Shown: positions 21,570 through 31,000 of the stretch, in pieces | Numbering within the stretch: the stretch's first letter is position 1 | Layout: each line of letters opens with the position of its first letter | Source: Photorhabdus laumondii subsp. laumondii | Lineage (GTDB): Bacteria; Pseudomonadota; Gammaproteobacteria; Enterobacterales; Enterobacteriaceae | Length of the DNA stretch: 64,000 bases | Assembly: GCF_003343245.1 (NCBI RefSeq) | Contig: NZ_CP024901.1 | Coordinates: forward strand, 2,542,001 to 2,606,000 | Direction of reading: 5' to 3' | The notes under the pieces: model-generated | What the model was told of the DNA's origin: nothing | Database searches by the model: none | What the model saw: only the letters and a program-made list of their open reading frames with translations | Position numbers and translations under genes: made by a program

Positions 21570-21606
21570 AAACTGGGACGAAAATCTGTTTCGGGTTTTA
21601 TCGCCA
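21561..21606. terminator. Long hairpin overlapping the ureD stop codon
   Basis: TGGCGATAAAA and TTTTATCGCCA are perfect complements enclosing a second inner stem CGAAA/TTTCG. It lies between convergent ureD and uspE. No long U-tract is present. Confidence 0.55.
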
Positions 21607-21626
21607 AATAGATGATTATCATCCTA

Positions 21627-22571
21627 TTACTCTTTAGCGGCTTTAATTGGACATTCAAAACCATCAGGTTTGATTGTCAGAATGTCACATTTAAGATGGT
21701 CTATCACATGTTCTGCGGTATTTCCCAGAAAAGCAGCGGACAGCCCAGTTCTGCCGAGGATACCAAGAACAATAATGCCCGCATTCATCTCATCACACAT
21801 TTGGGGAATAACACTCTCCGGTAATCCTTCATGGATATGAGTATATTTTTCATCAATGCAGAATGTTTGGCGCAATTCTTTCATGGCAATAAGATGCTGG
21901 CCACGTAGAGCATGGTTATAGACACTTGGGTTGAAATCGGGTAGCTCAATAGCGATATTCAGTGGTGCAACAGGATAAGCGCTGACCAAATGAATTTCCG
22001 GATTTTTCATGACTTGATTTGCCAGTTCCTGAGTTTCCTTAACCAATTTCAGGTTCAATTCATGGTGGTATGATTCTTCATTGGATAAATTGACCGCGAC
22101 TACAACCGAGCCTTGGTCCGGCCAGATCTGATCTTTTACCATCCATACTGGACATGGACATTTACGGAGTAATTGCCAGTCAAGTGGGGTAAAAATCAAG
22201 GAGCCTAGCTTGTCATGTTTATGCGTCATTTTCAGAAGTAAATCGTGATTACCTGTAATGACCTCTTGGATAATCGCTTCATAAGGTCGATTATGCCATA
22301 CCACTTTTATTTCAATATCAATACCGGCTTCCAGATAGTAATACGCTTGTTGTTTAAGCCAGGCCGTGCGTTGGCTGGTAACACCTTTACGCATAGTACT
22401 ACCTTCTTCTGGGGAGAGTAAGGTGGTCATCTCATAAGAAAGATCATAAATGGGCAAGAAAGCTTTAATCCGGCCACCGTTACGTTGCACGATATAAACT
22501 GCACGCCTTAATGCCGGTTGATCGTCCTGACTTGGGTCAATTACAACTAAAAGGTTTTGATAGTTTGCCAT
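21627..22571 (-). CDS. uspE: Universal stress protein E
   Basis: A 314-residue tandem-domain universal stress protein. The start is [18 protein letters not shown] at ATG 22571 behind GAGGA; an upstream ATG adds 13 atypical residues. Two UspA folds occur (about residues 1-150 and 160-314), the second ending with [20 protein letters not shown], the nucleotide-loop-like region. It is the second gene after fnr on the minus strand, the same neighbourhood as in E. coli. UspE takes part in stress resistance, motility and cell-cell interaction. Confidence 0.94.
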   Translation of the reverse strand: MANYQNLLVVIDPSQDDQPALRRAVYIVQRNGGRIKAFLPIYDLSYEMTTLLSPEEGSTMRKGVTSQRTAWLKQQAYYYLEAGIDIEIKVVWHNRPYEAIIQEVITGNHDLLLKMTHKHDKLGSLIFTPLDWQLLRKCPCPVWMVKDQIWPDQGSVVVAVNLSNEESYHHELNLKLVKETQELANQVMKNPEIHLVSAYPVAPLNIAIELPDFNPSVYNHALRGQHLIAMKELRQTFCIDEKYTHIHEGLPESVIPQMCDEMNAGIIVLGILGRTGLSAAFLGNTAEHVIDHLKCDILTIKPDGFECPIKAAKE

Positions 22572-22706
22572 AATGGTATCCTCACAGAGGCTAGACAAAA
22601 CACGCTTCAATACTCACGCTTCAATACTAAAGATAAACCAATATAAGCAAACCGAACAGGTTAGAGGAGAACCAGATCAACAAAATAAGGTGATCTGGTT
22701 TTAAGA

Positions 22707-23462
22707 TTAGGTAATTGAAACAGATTTTTTTCCGACTAACTCAGACAACTTATCCATGTTTTCAATCGTGATGTATTTACCTTTTACACCGAGAGTTTGG
22801 TTTTTCTGGAAACGCCCAAGCAGACGACTAATAGTTTCAACCGTTAAACCCAGATAATTACCAATATCACTGCGGGTCATGGTTAAACGGAATTCTTTCG
22901 GTGAGAAACCCCGCTGAGCGAAACGACGAGAGAGATTATAAATAAACGCGGCTAACCGTTCTTCCGCGTTTTTCTTAGATAACAGCAGTATCATTTCTTG
23001 GTCGCCTTTAATTTCTCCACTCATCAAGCGCATCATTTGCTGGCGGAGATTAGGCATTTTGCCGGACAGATCATCAAGTGTTTCAAACGGAATTTCACAG
23101 ACCATTGATGTTTCCAGAGCCTGAGCAAAACTTGGATGCTGAGTATTGAGGATCGCATCAAAACCGACTAAATCCCCTGCGAGGTGGAAACCTGTAATCT
23201 GCTCATCACCTTCTTCGGTGATGGTGTAGCTTTTAATGGTGCCAGAACGGATAGCATAAAGAGATTTCAACTCATCGCCCGCTTTAAATAACGTTTGCCC
23301 TTTCTGGATAGGTTTCTTACGCTCGATGATATTATCAAGCTGGTCAAGCTCGTGTTCATTCAAGGTAAAAGGAATACACAGTTGGCTAATGCTACAATCC
23401 TGGCAGTGGATCGCACAACCACCAGACTGGATTCGACGAATAACACGTTTTTCCTGGATCAT
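22707..23462 (-). CDS. fnr: Oxygen-sensing regulator FNR
   Basis: A 251-residue Crp/FNR-family regulator. Cys16, Cys20, Cys23 and Cys29 in [10 protein letters not shown] and SQLC, with a Cys in SMVCEIPF (about residue 122), are the ligands and partner positions for the oxygen-labile 4Fe-4S cluster of E. coli FNR. The cyclic nucleotide-like fold follows, then the HTH ([22 protein letters not shown]), which reads TTGAT-N4-ATCAA sites. It activates anaerobic respiration genes and represses aerobic ones. Length is nearly identical to E. coli FNR. Confidence 0.98.
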   Translation of the reverse strand: MIQEKRVIRRIQSGGCAIHCQDCSISQLCIPFTLNEHELDQLDNIIERKKPIQKGQTLFKAGDELKSLYAIRSGTIKSYTITEEGDEQITGFHLAGDLVGFDAILNTQHPSFAQALETSMVCEIPFETLDDLSGKMPNLRQQMMRLMSGEIKGDQEMILLLSKKNAEERLAAFIYNLSRRFAQRGFSPKEFRLTMTRSDIGNYLGLTVETISRLLGRFQKNQTLGVKGKYITIENMDKLSELVGKKSVSIT

Positions 23463-23977
23463 ATGGCATGCTCATTTGAAATATTCATATCCTTCAACTT
23501 TAGCATTTCTTGATGATTCTGGTAAGAGCTATAATAGTTTTCTGCAATTTATTCGGCAAAATGTATTATCGTATATATTAACTATAAGAAATTGTTACAT
23601 TATGTAGGTTTAATGTTCGGTCATCGCAGCCAACAAAGAGGCAACTTGAAAGATAACGGGTCTATTTTTTATTTTTCTGACAAGTCAGATTAGGGTTCCA
23701 TATAAAGGTTTATAGAGAAATAAGACAAGTCTGAAAATATGGCTTGAATTTAAGAACCTATTTTTGATTTTGTTGCTAAATACAACTATTTAAACAATAA
23801 AGCAGTAGTATATAAAATATTCTGTAGCTTCGGCCTATTGCATTAAGAGAATGGATATGAGAGTTTATCTTTTAATCGATATGTGATGATCTAAATAGGC
23901 ACGTTAATTATCACGGGTTTATTTGAGACCAAGTACGGCTGAATAACATTTATCTATAAATATGAGTTGGAGTTATA
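23463..23977. other. Intergenic region between fnr and the UPRTase gene
   Basis: AT-rich, about 515 bases. It holds a terminal ERIC fragment (23627-23664). The only long reading frames are opposite-strand extensions of fnr. No gene recognised. Confidence 0.65.
23627..23664 (+). repeat. Terminal ERIC fragment
   Basis: CAGCCAACAAAGAGGCAACT followed by TGAAAGATAACGGGT matches the right end of an ERIC only. Confidence 0.8.
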
Positions 23978-24634
23978 ATGGAGAATTATAAAAACGTGCA
24001 TGTTTTGCCGAAAAGTCAATATTTGACTTCTTTGCATACAAAAGCGCGTAATCGTAAAGCCGAACAATCGGAGTTTGTATTTTATTCTGATCGTATCATT
24101 CGTTTATTATTAGAGGCAGCATCTGAGTTGCTACCTTATACCTCTCATAATATTCAAACCCCAATTGGGGATATTTATAATGGAGCGATTTTAAATACTA
24201 AGCTTTGTGGTGTTTCGGTAATACGTGCGGGAGAAAGTATAGAGGGCGAGTATCGAAGAATGTATCCTGATTCCCCAATGGGAAAAATTCTTATTCAAAG
24301 GGATAAATTAACAAAACTTCCTCATTATTATTATTCGAACTTACCTGATGATATTGCGGAGAGAACTATTTTACTTTTTGAACCTATGTTGGCTACAGGA
24401 GGATCATTAGCTAAGGCTATCGATTTATTAAAAGAAAGAGAAGTACCTGAAGATAATATTATTGTTGTTAATTTTCTTTCTTCTCCTGTTGGTCTTAATA
24501 GAATCATGACATCATACCCGACAATTAAACTGATTACCTCTTCAATAGAGAATGGGCTTAATAAAGATGCTTTTATGAATCCTGGCATAGGTGATTTTGG
24601 TGATCGATATTTTGGAACGTATAAACCATCGTGA
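23978..24634 (+). CDS. Uracil phosphoribosyltransferase-like protein
   Basis: A 218-residue protein of the UPRTase family, which makes UMP from uracil and PRPP. LFEPMLATGGSLAKAIDLL (about residue 130) is the PRPP-binding loop, with EPMLATGGS in place of the usual DPMLATGGS. SVIRAGESIEGEYRRMYPDS and the C-terminal NPGIGDFGDRYFGT, the uracil-binding end, fit well. It resembles eukaryote-type or divergent UPRTases more than housekeeping Upp. It opens a collinear set leading to the indigoidine genes, so a role in pyrimidine or C-nucleoside metabolism in that pathway, or in self-protection, is a reasonable inference. Confidence 0.85.
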   Translation: MENYKNVHVLPKSQYLTSLHTKARNRKAEQSEFVFYSDRIIRLLLEAASELLPYTSHNIQTPIGDIYNGAILNTKLCGVSVIRAGESIEGEYRRMYPDSPMGKILIQRDKLTKLPHYYYSNLPDDIAERTILLFEPMLATGGSLAKAIDLLKEREVPEDNIIVVNFLSSPVGLNRIMTSYPTIKLITSSIENGLNKDAFMNPGIGDFGDRYFGTYKPS

Positions 24635-24673
24635 ATGCGATATAATAAAAATAGATTAATTATTTTTTAGATC

Positions 24674-24708
24674 TATACCCTATGGCAACTTGAAAGATGA
24701 CGGGTATA
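24674..24708 (+). repeat. Heavily deleted ERIC remnant
   Basis: The left end TATACCCTATGG is joined directly to the right end CAACTTGAAAGATGACGGGT plus ATA. The interior is gone. It lies 12 bases before the tautomerase start. Confidence 0.8.
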
Positions 24709-24720
24709 AAAGGATGACAT

Positions 24721-24945
24721 ATGCCACATATTAATATAAAACATTTTCCTGCTAACCTCTTACAAGAAGATAAAGATATCTTATCTTTAGAATTGACGAA
24801 GGTGGTAAAAAAAGCGTTTGGTTGTAAAGAGGATGTTATTTCCATTTCATTAGAGCCGATCGAAAAGGCTAAATGGAATGAAGAGGTTTATTTTCCTGAA
24901 ATTAAATTTAAAGAAGATTTGTTGATTAAGTCTCCAGGTTATTAA
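24721..24945 (+). CDS. 4-oxalocrotonate tautomerase-like protein
   Basis: A 74-residue protein beginning MPHINIKHFP, giving the N-terminal Pro (after Met removal) that serves as general base in the tautomerase superfamily. DILSLELTKVVKKAFGC and ISISLEPIEKAKWNEEVYFP match the helix and second strand of the PptA/4-OT fold. AAAGGA precedes the ATG. Lying between a UPRTase-like and an HAD phosphatase gene, it may act on a keto-enol intermediate of the pathway; that is inference only. Confidence 0.8.
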   Translation: MPHINIKHFPANLLQEDKDILSLELTKVVKKAFGCKEDVISISLEPIEKAKWNEEVYFPEIKFKEDLLIKSPGY

Positions 24946-24985
24946 ATTATTTTATAATTAATGATTTTTTAAAGGTATTTTTTTA

Positions 24986-25654
24986 ATGAATAAAATAATC
25001 ATTTTCGATTTAGATGGTACATTGTTTGATACTTCTCGCGCAATAGTGGAAACATTCAATGCTGTTTTTAAGGGATTAAACATTCCATTGGTAGGAAATG
25101 AAAACATCTGTACTACAATTGGTCTGCCCTTAGAGAAAGCATTTGCAACGCTCTTGAATATATCGCCTGAAGAGGCGTTAATCGCTAAAGCTGTTGAACA
25201 ATATCAATTACAGTATCGTCGATGTATTCTGCCGAAAGCAAAGGAATTATTATTTCCTGGTGTTGAAGATGGATTAATCTCTTTAAATAAAAAGGGAGTG
25301 AAATTATCTGTAGCGACCAGCAAATTTACCGCAAGTGCAACAGCATTACTTCAGGCTGCTGGTATAGACGTTGTATTTGATGAGGTAATTGGTGCTGATC
25401 ACGTTTCAAAACCTAAACCTGATCCAGAATCAGGAAGGAAAATTTTGGAATATTACGGTGCTACACCAGAGATGGCAGTTATGGTAGGTGATACAACTCA
25501 CGATATTCATATGGCAAATGCCGTTGGTCTGCGATCAATAGCGGTGACATATGGTATACATAATGTCGATATGTTGAAAGAAGCCAAGCCAACTTGGATA
25601 GCTAATTGTTTTGATGACGTACTTCGTATTATTGAGGAAAATATACTTAAATGA
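24986..25654 (+). CDS. indB: HAD-family phosphatase, probable IndB (pseudouridine/C-nucleoside 5'-phosphatase)
   Basis: A 222-residue HAD hydrolase. IIFDLDGTLFD carries the two catalytic Asp, VATSK the motif II Ser/Thr, HVSKPKPDPES the motif III Lys and MVGDTTHDIHMA the metal-binding acids. HAD phosphatases called IndB sit beside IndA and IndC in indigoidine clusters and are thought to act on pseudouridine-type 5'-phosphates. The symbol is by context, since the HAD family is broad and phosphoglycolate-type activity is also possible. It overlaps the next gene by 4 bases. Confidence 0.78.
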   Translation: MNKIIIFDLDGTLFDTSRAIVETFNAVFKGLNIPLVGNENICTTIGLPLEKAFATLLNISPEEALIAKAVEQYQLQYRRCILPKAKELLFPGVEDGLISLNKKGVKLSVATSKFTASATALLQAAGIDVVFDEVIGADHVSKPKPDPESGRKILEYYGATPEMAVMVGDTTHDIHMANAVGLRSIAVTYGIHNVDMLKEAKPTWIANCFDDVLRIIEENILK

Positions 25655-26127
25655 TTAATACGATAAGAAATATCTTACTGGCAGTTATTGGTGGAAGTCT
25701 ACTGACGTTGATGATTTACACCAATAGTATGCTGTCAGAAAGTACAACACCCTTTTTTGCATCATGGGTGGCTCATGGCATTGGCGCGATTGTTGCTTTG
25801 ATATTGTTTATTATTGTATCTAAGCTCTTTTCTAGGAAAGAAATAGATGAAAGTAAACATAAGAAATCAAATATTCCTATATGGTTTTATCTTGGTGGTA
25901 TTCCTGGTGCATTTACCGTTGTGCTGGCGGCTATTGCTATTAATGGTGGACTACCATTATCCAGTACAATTTCATTAGGGTTAGTTGGACAAATACTTTT
26001 TGGTTTGGTTGCTGATCGCTTTGGGTTTTTAGGAACAAGAAAAAGAAAGATAGTGATACAAGATTTTTATGTGATTTTCTTTGTTCTATTTGGCAGTATA
26101 TTAATTCTATTTGGGGGAAGTAACTAA
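25651..26127 (+). CDS. DUF606 (YdcZ-type) small multidrug/DMT transporter, subunit 1
   Basis: A 158-residue inner-membrane protein with about five predicted helices. LLAVIGGSLLTLMIYTNSML and FYLGGIPGAFTVVLAAIAIN match the DUF606/YdcZ family in the DMT superfamily, which often occurs as adjacent pairs forming a heterodimer. It overlaps the HAD gene by 4 bases and the next transporter gene by 1 base, so the pair is coupled. It is likely an exporter for the product of this locus. Confidence 0.82.
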   Translation: MINTIRNILLAVIGGSLLTLMIYTNSMLSESTTPFFASWVAHGIGAIVALILFIIVSKLFSRKEIDESKHKKSNIPIWFYLGGIPGAFTVVLAAIAINGGLPLSSTISLGLVGQILFGLVADRFGFLGTRKRKIVIQDFYVIFFVLFGSILILFGGSN

Positions 26128-26564
26128 TGCTGAGCTTGATTTTTATTGCCTTTTTAAATGGCATATTTATCGCGGCGACAAGGACGATTAATGGGCAGTT
26201 AAGTGTCTCGATAGGTTCTTTTGGTGCTTCGCTTTGGAATCATATAGGTGGTTTTTTTCTCTTAACAGTGATATTAACACTTTTATCGAGCTGGCAATGG
26301 AATAAATGGGATTTTAGCGTTATCCCAACCGCGGCTTATATGGGTGGGGTGTTTGGCGCTTTGTTTGTAGCAGTCAGTAGCTATATTTTTCCTAAATTAG
26401 GGGCGATGAATGCCGCTGTCCTTGTTATTGCCGGGCAAATGTTATCAGCGGTACTACTTGATTGGCTATATCAGGGGATGACGCCCGGGTTGGTAAAAAT
26501 TGTTGGAGTACTGTTTGTGTTAATTGGAATTTATCTCACTAGAAAAACAACTGAGTTAAAATAA
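26127..26564 (+). CDS. DUF606 (YdcZ-type) small DMT transporter, subunit 2
   Basis: A 145-residue membrane protein. FLNGIFIAATRTINGQLSVSIG and NHIGGFFLLTVILTLL are conserved in DUF606, as is AAYMGGVFGALFVAVSSYIFPKLGAM (shown in part). TAATG joins it to the preceding subunit gene. Together the two should make one antiparallel transporter. Substrate is unknown; context suggests export of indigoidine-pathway or C-nucleoside product. Confidence 0.82.
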   Translation: MLSLIFIAFLNGIFIAATRTINGQLSVSIGSFGASLWNHIGGFFLLTVILTLLSSWQWNKWDFSVIPTAAYMGGVFGALFVAVSSYIFPKLGAMNAAVLVIAGQMLSAVLLDWLYQGMTPGLVKIVGVLFVLIGIYLTRKTTELK

Positions 26565-26579
26565 GGGTAGGGTAAAAAA

Positions 26580-27758
26580 ATGATTAATAAACTACTTAAT
26601 GATCGCTCATATCACATTGAATTTAACGGTCACCTGACGAATCACATTAAACATGCTGTTATAGCACTGCATGGTTTAGGGATCAGTGCTAGCAGAATTA
26701 AAGACTATTATGATAATTATGTTAAATTGACGCCTTATGGTATGGGGCTGGAACCCCCTAAAACATTAAAGCACGTGGTAGATAGTTCGAACTGGAAACA
26801 TTTCTTGGGTAAGCGAACAAGTTATTCTTCTTACTGTGATTATTTTGAAGAAGAAATTAAACAGAAAGGGATTGAACAAGTATTACAAGAATATATGCCA
26901 ACGCTTTTGTCTGGGTGGGCTGGTGCATTAACTCACGGTACCATTCATTTAGGTTGGGCATTGGATATTAATCATCCGTGGATGATTATTGAAGGACTTG
27001 CTTACATGGCATTCTCGTACGTTCCTTGCCATTCAGAACGCGCTTTTATTGATAGTTCGCTAAACGATAAGAATGCTTTTGATTCTATATTGCGAATTTC
27101 AACACTGTGGGAGCAGAGGAGAGCAGAATTGACCGATTGGGTGAATTCGTTGATTGATAATGAAGATTTGGCCGATACTGATTTAATACATCCTGAATTA
27201 AAAAGATCTGGTCTTCAATATCGTATTGCACGTATTTTAATGCAAGGTCACCCAGAAATATACCGTTTGCCGGTTTGGATTGAGACGCAAAATGTAGAAG
27301 AAAGTTGGGCGCAGTTATTTTATGTCGTGACATTAATTTATCTCGCTAAACCCGGTGATTTTTTGTTTCTTCATTTGATTACCTCGTTGTTTGCAATGAA
27401 AAATATCGCTTCACGTTTACCGGCTGAGGAAAGTAAAAATATTATTAAATGTTACTGGGTTGGCATGTTGTGCATTCTGTTTTCAACAACTGATTTATCG
27501 AAGCCTGCCAAATTTTCGGCGCTTAATCAGACTTATTCATTCAGGCAAGACGAAATGACTTATCCTGTCTGGGAACAGGAGTGGTCGCATATTATTGCCA
27601 GGGCATTAGAGGAAGAGGAAGAACATAATCCGAAACTGGTTTATGTGATGAATCAATTGTGGAAAGAACAGGGTTTAACTATTTATAGGGCAGCATCCAG
27701 TCAATTTACAAGTACTCCTTTGCTTCCTCCTTCTTTCGAAGAAGCACCAATTGAATAA
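26580..27758 (+). CDS. Questin oxidase-like DUF4243 protein
   Basis: A 392-residue protein of the DUF4243/questin oxidase-like family. The signature is SGWAGALTHGTIHLGWALD (about residues 115-135), with the paired His and Gly. NHPWMIIEGLAYMAFSYVPC follows. The fungal founder opens a ring by Baeyer-Villiger oxidation. From memory, DUF4243 is also needed with an IndC-type NRPS for the C-nucleoside antibiotic minimycin in Streptomyces; I cannot check this here. It sits directly upstream of indC, fitting an oxidase that diverts the NRPS product from blue pigment. Confidence 0.8.
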   Translation: MINKLLNDRSYHIEFNGHLTNHIKHAVIALHGLGISASRIKDYYDNYVKLTPYGMGLEPPKTLKHVVDSSNWKHFLGKRTSYSSYCDYFEEEIKQKGIEQVLQEYMPTLLSGWAGALTHGTIHLGWALDINHPWMIIEGLAYMAFSYVPCHSERAFIDSSLNDKNAFDSILRISTLWEQRRAELTDWVNSLIDNEDLADTDLIHPELKRSGLQYRIARILMQGHPEIYRLPVWIETQNVEESWAQLFYVVTLIYLAKPGDFLFLHLITSLFAMKNIASRLPAEESKNIIKCYWVGMLCILFSTTDLSKPAKFSALNQTYSFRQDEMTYPVWEQEWSHIIARALEEEEEHNPKLVYVMNQLWKEQGLTIYRAASSQFTSTPLLPPSFEEAPIE

Positions 27759-28086
27759 TATTGGAATATTTAAAGAATAATGAATTAATTGATTGATAAT
27801 TCCATATCGTGATGAGATGAATTTTATCACGAAACTACAAAAAAATACTCCAGTATTACCGTGGAGAATAATAACCGTTTTATTTTCGGAGAGCATTGAA
27901 TAATGTAATTGGTAAGGGTATTAATCTGCCTCGAAAGGTATGTCTTTGTTGAATTTAACTGATTGCATGATTTTAATAAAATATAAGTCATAAATCATGA
28001 GCAAAAAGGCACTTATAATTCCGTAGATAAAATGTCATTTTTAACTACGGAGATATTCATTTTATTATTATATAAAGTTATCGAAA
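27759..28086. other. Leader region of indC
   Basis: AT-rich, 328 bases, no gene. Contains a CTCCA/TGGAG hairpin near 27848-27866 and a stronger one at 28021-28050. An internal indC promoter may be here. Confidence 0.6.
28021..28050 (+). promoter_or_regulatory. Leader hairpin upstream of indC
   Basis: CCGTAG and CTACGG enclose a second stem AAAATG/CATTTT. It ends 36 bases before the ATG, so it would lie in the mRNA leader. No clear Shine-Dalgarno is seen next to the ATG. Confidence 0.4.
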
Positions 28087-31000
28087 ATGTTAGAAAATAA
28101 TATTACACAATGTGACTCAATCAATGATGTTTATCTTAAAGAAGAAGCAATAACATTGATGGATATGCTTGAGAGTCAACTTAAGCACCAGGCAGATGGA
28201 TATGTTGTTATTGATCAAGAAGAATCTCTCAGTTACGCTGATTTCTATTTGAGGGTGAAAGAGATAGGGTATTGTCTGTCAGAAATTAGCTCAAAGAATT
28301 CGGTGGGTATTGGGCTTTTTTGTGATCCTTCTATAGATTTAATTTGTGGTGCATGGGGTATTTTGTCAGCGGATAAAGCTTATTTGCCGTTATCGCCTGA
28401 CTATCCAACTGAACGCCTCAAATATATGATAGAAGATTCTGGTATTGATGTGATTTTTACGCAATCGCACTTAAAAGCACAGCTACAGGACATTGCACCA
28501 AAATCAGTATTAATTATGACACCAGAAGATGTCGCTCTGACGATAAAAACACGAACAATAGAAGATATTCTGGGCACAGTTCAAGTTCCTAAACCCACTA
28601 GTCTGGCTTATATTATTTATACCTCTGGTAGCACGGGTAAGCCAAAGGGAGTGATGATTGAACATCACAGTATTGTAAATCAAATGAGATTTCTTGCAAA
28701 AGCGTTCAAATTAGGATGTCATTCCCGGATTTTACAGAAAACACCAATGAGTTTTGATGCGGCTCAATGGGAAATTCTAGCGCCTGCAATTGGTGGTCAA
28801 GTGATTATGGGTCCTTTAGGTTGCTATCGCGATCCGGATGCAATTATTAAAACCATTCTTCAGCATCAAGTAACGACTTTGCAATGTGTTCCTACTTTGC
28901 TACAAGCGTTACTGGATAATCCTAATTTTTTGGATTGCTTATCATTGACTCAAGTATTCAGTGGGGGAGAAGCGCTGACAACCAAATTAGCCACGCAATT
29001 TTTGAATAGTTTTACTCACTGTGAATTAATCAATTTATATGGCCCGACAGAATGTACGATTAATTCATCATTTTTCCGGGTGACAAATGAGACTTTGCCG
29101 AATTATCAAACCTCTATTTCGATTGGTGCACCTGTAGATAATACCGAATACTACGTTCTTGATGATGATAGATTACCTGTGGCGGTTGGCGAAATTGGCG
29201 AGCTTTATATTTCGGGTGCTCAATTAGCACGTGGTTATTTGCATAAACCAGAAATGACAAAAGATAAATTTATTTGTAATCACCTTGTATCAGGAACTCA
29301 ACATCAATGGTTATATCGAACGGGAGATCTGGTAACCAGAGGGGCTGATGGTAATACTTATTTTGTTGGTCGGGTTGATAGCCAGGTCAAATTACGAGGT
29401 TACCGTATTGAGCTTGATGAAATACGCCATGCGATTGAAGAACATAGCTGGATAAAGACGGCGGCAATGTTAATTAAGAAGGATGCCAGAACGGGTTTCC
29501 AAAATCTCATCGCGTGTGTGGAATTAGATGAGAAAGAAGCTGCATTGATGGATCAAGGTAATAGTAGCTCACATCACAAATCAAAAGCCGATAAACTACA
29601 GGTGAAAGCCCAACTTTCTAATTCTGGTTGTCGAAGTGAAGAGTTATGTGAAAATCGCCCTACATTCTTACTTCCTTATCAAGAAGGGGAGATAAAACAG
29701 AGAGAATATGCATTTGGACGCAAGACATATCGCTATTTTGAGGGAACAGAAATAACGGTAGAGAAATTAAAAAAATTGCTGACAGCCACTCAATCGAATG
29801 AAATTAGCTCTTTGCCACTGAGTCATCTAACCCTGAATGATTTCGGTTATGCATTGCGTTATTTTGGTCAGTTTACCAGCCATCAACGTTTATTGCCCAA
29901 ATATGCCTATGCTTCACCGGGTGCTCTCTATGCGACACAAATGTATTTTGAATTGCATAATGTTCTCGGTTTGGATGCGGGGATTTACTATTATCATCCA
30001 GTGACACATAAGTTAATAAAAATTTCAACATTGAGTCGTCGGCAAATGCCAACGATAAAAGTGCATTTTATTGGCAAGCATGAAGCCATTGAGCCCGTTT
30101 ATAAGAACAATATACAAGAAGTTCTGGAAATGGAAGCGGGCCATATGATGGGTCTTTTTGATGACGTATTACCGGAAATTGGCTTGAGTATTGGTAAAAG
30201 TGAATATCAAGATGAATGTCCAGATTGGTATGATGGTGATATTCAGGATTATTATCTTGGTGCATTTGAAATATGTAGCTATGAACATGGATTGCCGCCA
30301 TTTGAGACTGATATTTATTTACAAACACATGCCCATAAAATACCTGAGATGCCGTGTGGTTTATATCACTTTTCTAACGGGGAATTTGTACGAATAAGTG
30401 ATGATATTGTCCGAAAAAAGGATGTTATTGCGATTAATCAGCAAGTTTATGATCGCTCCAGTTTTGGCGTGTCAATTATTCCACGCTGTGTCCCTGAATG
30501 GCATTATTATATAACACTGGGTCGTCGGTTACATGCGTTACAAAGTAATCCATTGTATATTGGATTAATGTCATCTGGTTACAGTTCGAAGAGCAATAAC
30601 GATTTACCTTCGGCGAAAAGGATGCGATCTATTCTCAATGCACTTGATAGACCTATGGCGGCATTTTATTTCTGCATAGGTGGGGGTATTAGCCAAGCGC
30701 AATATATGTGTGAAGGCATGAAAGAAGATGTTGTTCATATGAAAGGGCCAGTTGAAATCATTAAAGATGATCTTCAACAACAACTCCCTCAATATATGAT
30801 TCCAAATAAGGTATTAGTTTTCGATAAATTACCTTTGACGGCCAATGGAAAAGTGGATTATCAATCTTTATCAGAATCTAAAGCCGTGGAGAATGTTTCA
30901 ACACAGCGTCTATTGGTGCCATTACATACAGATACTGAAATAAGGCTTGGAAAAATTTGGATGGAAGTACTGAAATGGGATTCAGTATCTGCCCTCGATG

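Noticed and set aside
26580..27758. DUF4243 protein as a stand-alone fungal-type questin oxidase
   Set aside because: The signature fits the family, but no anthraquinone genes are near; its position beside indC makes a role with the NRPS more likely.
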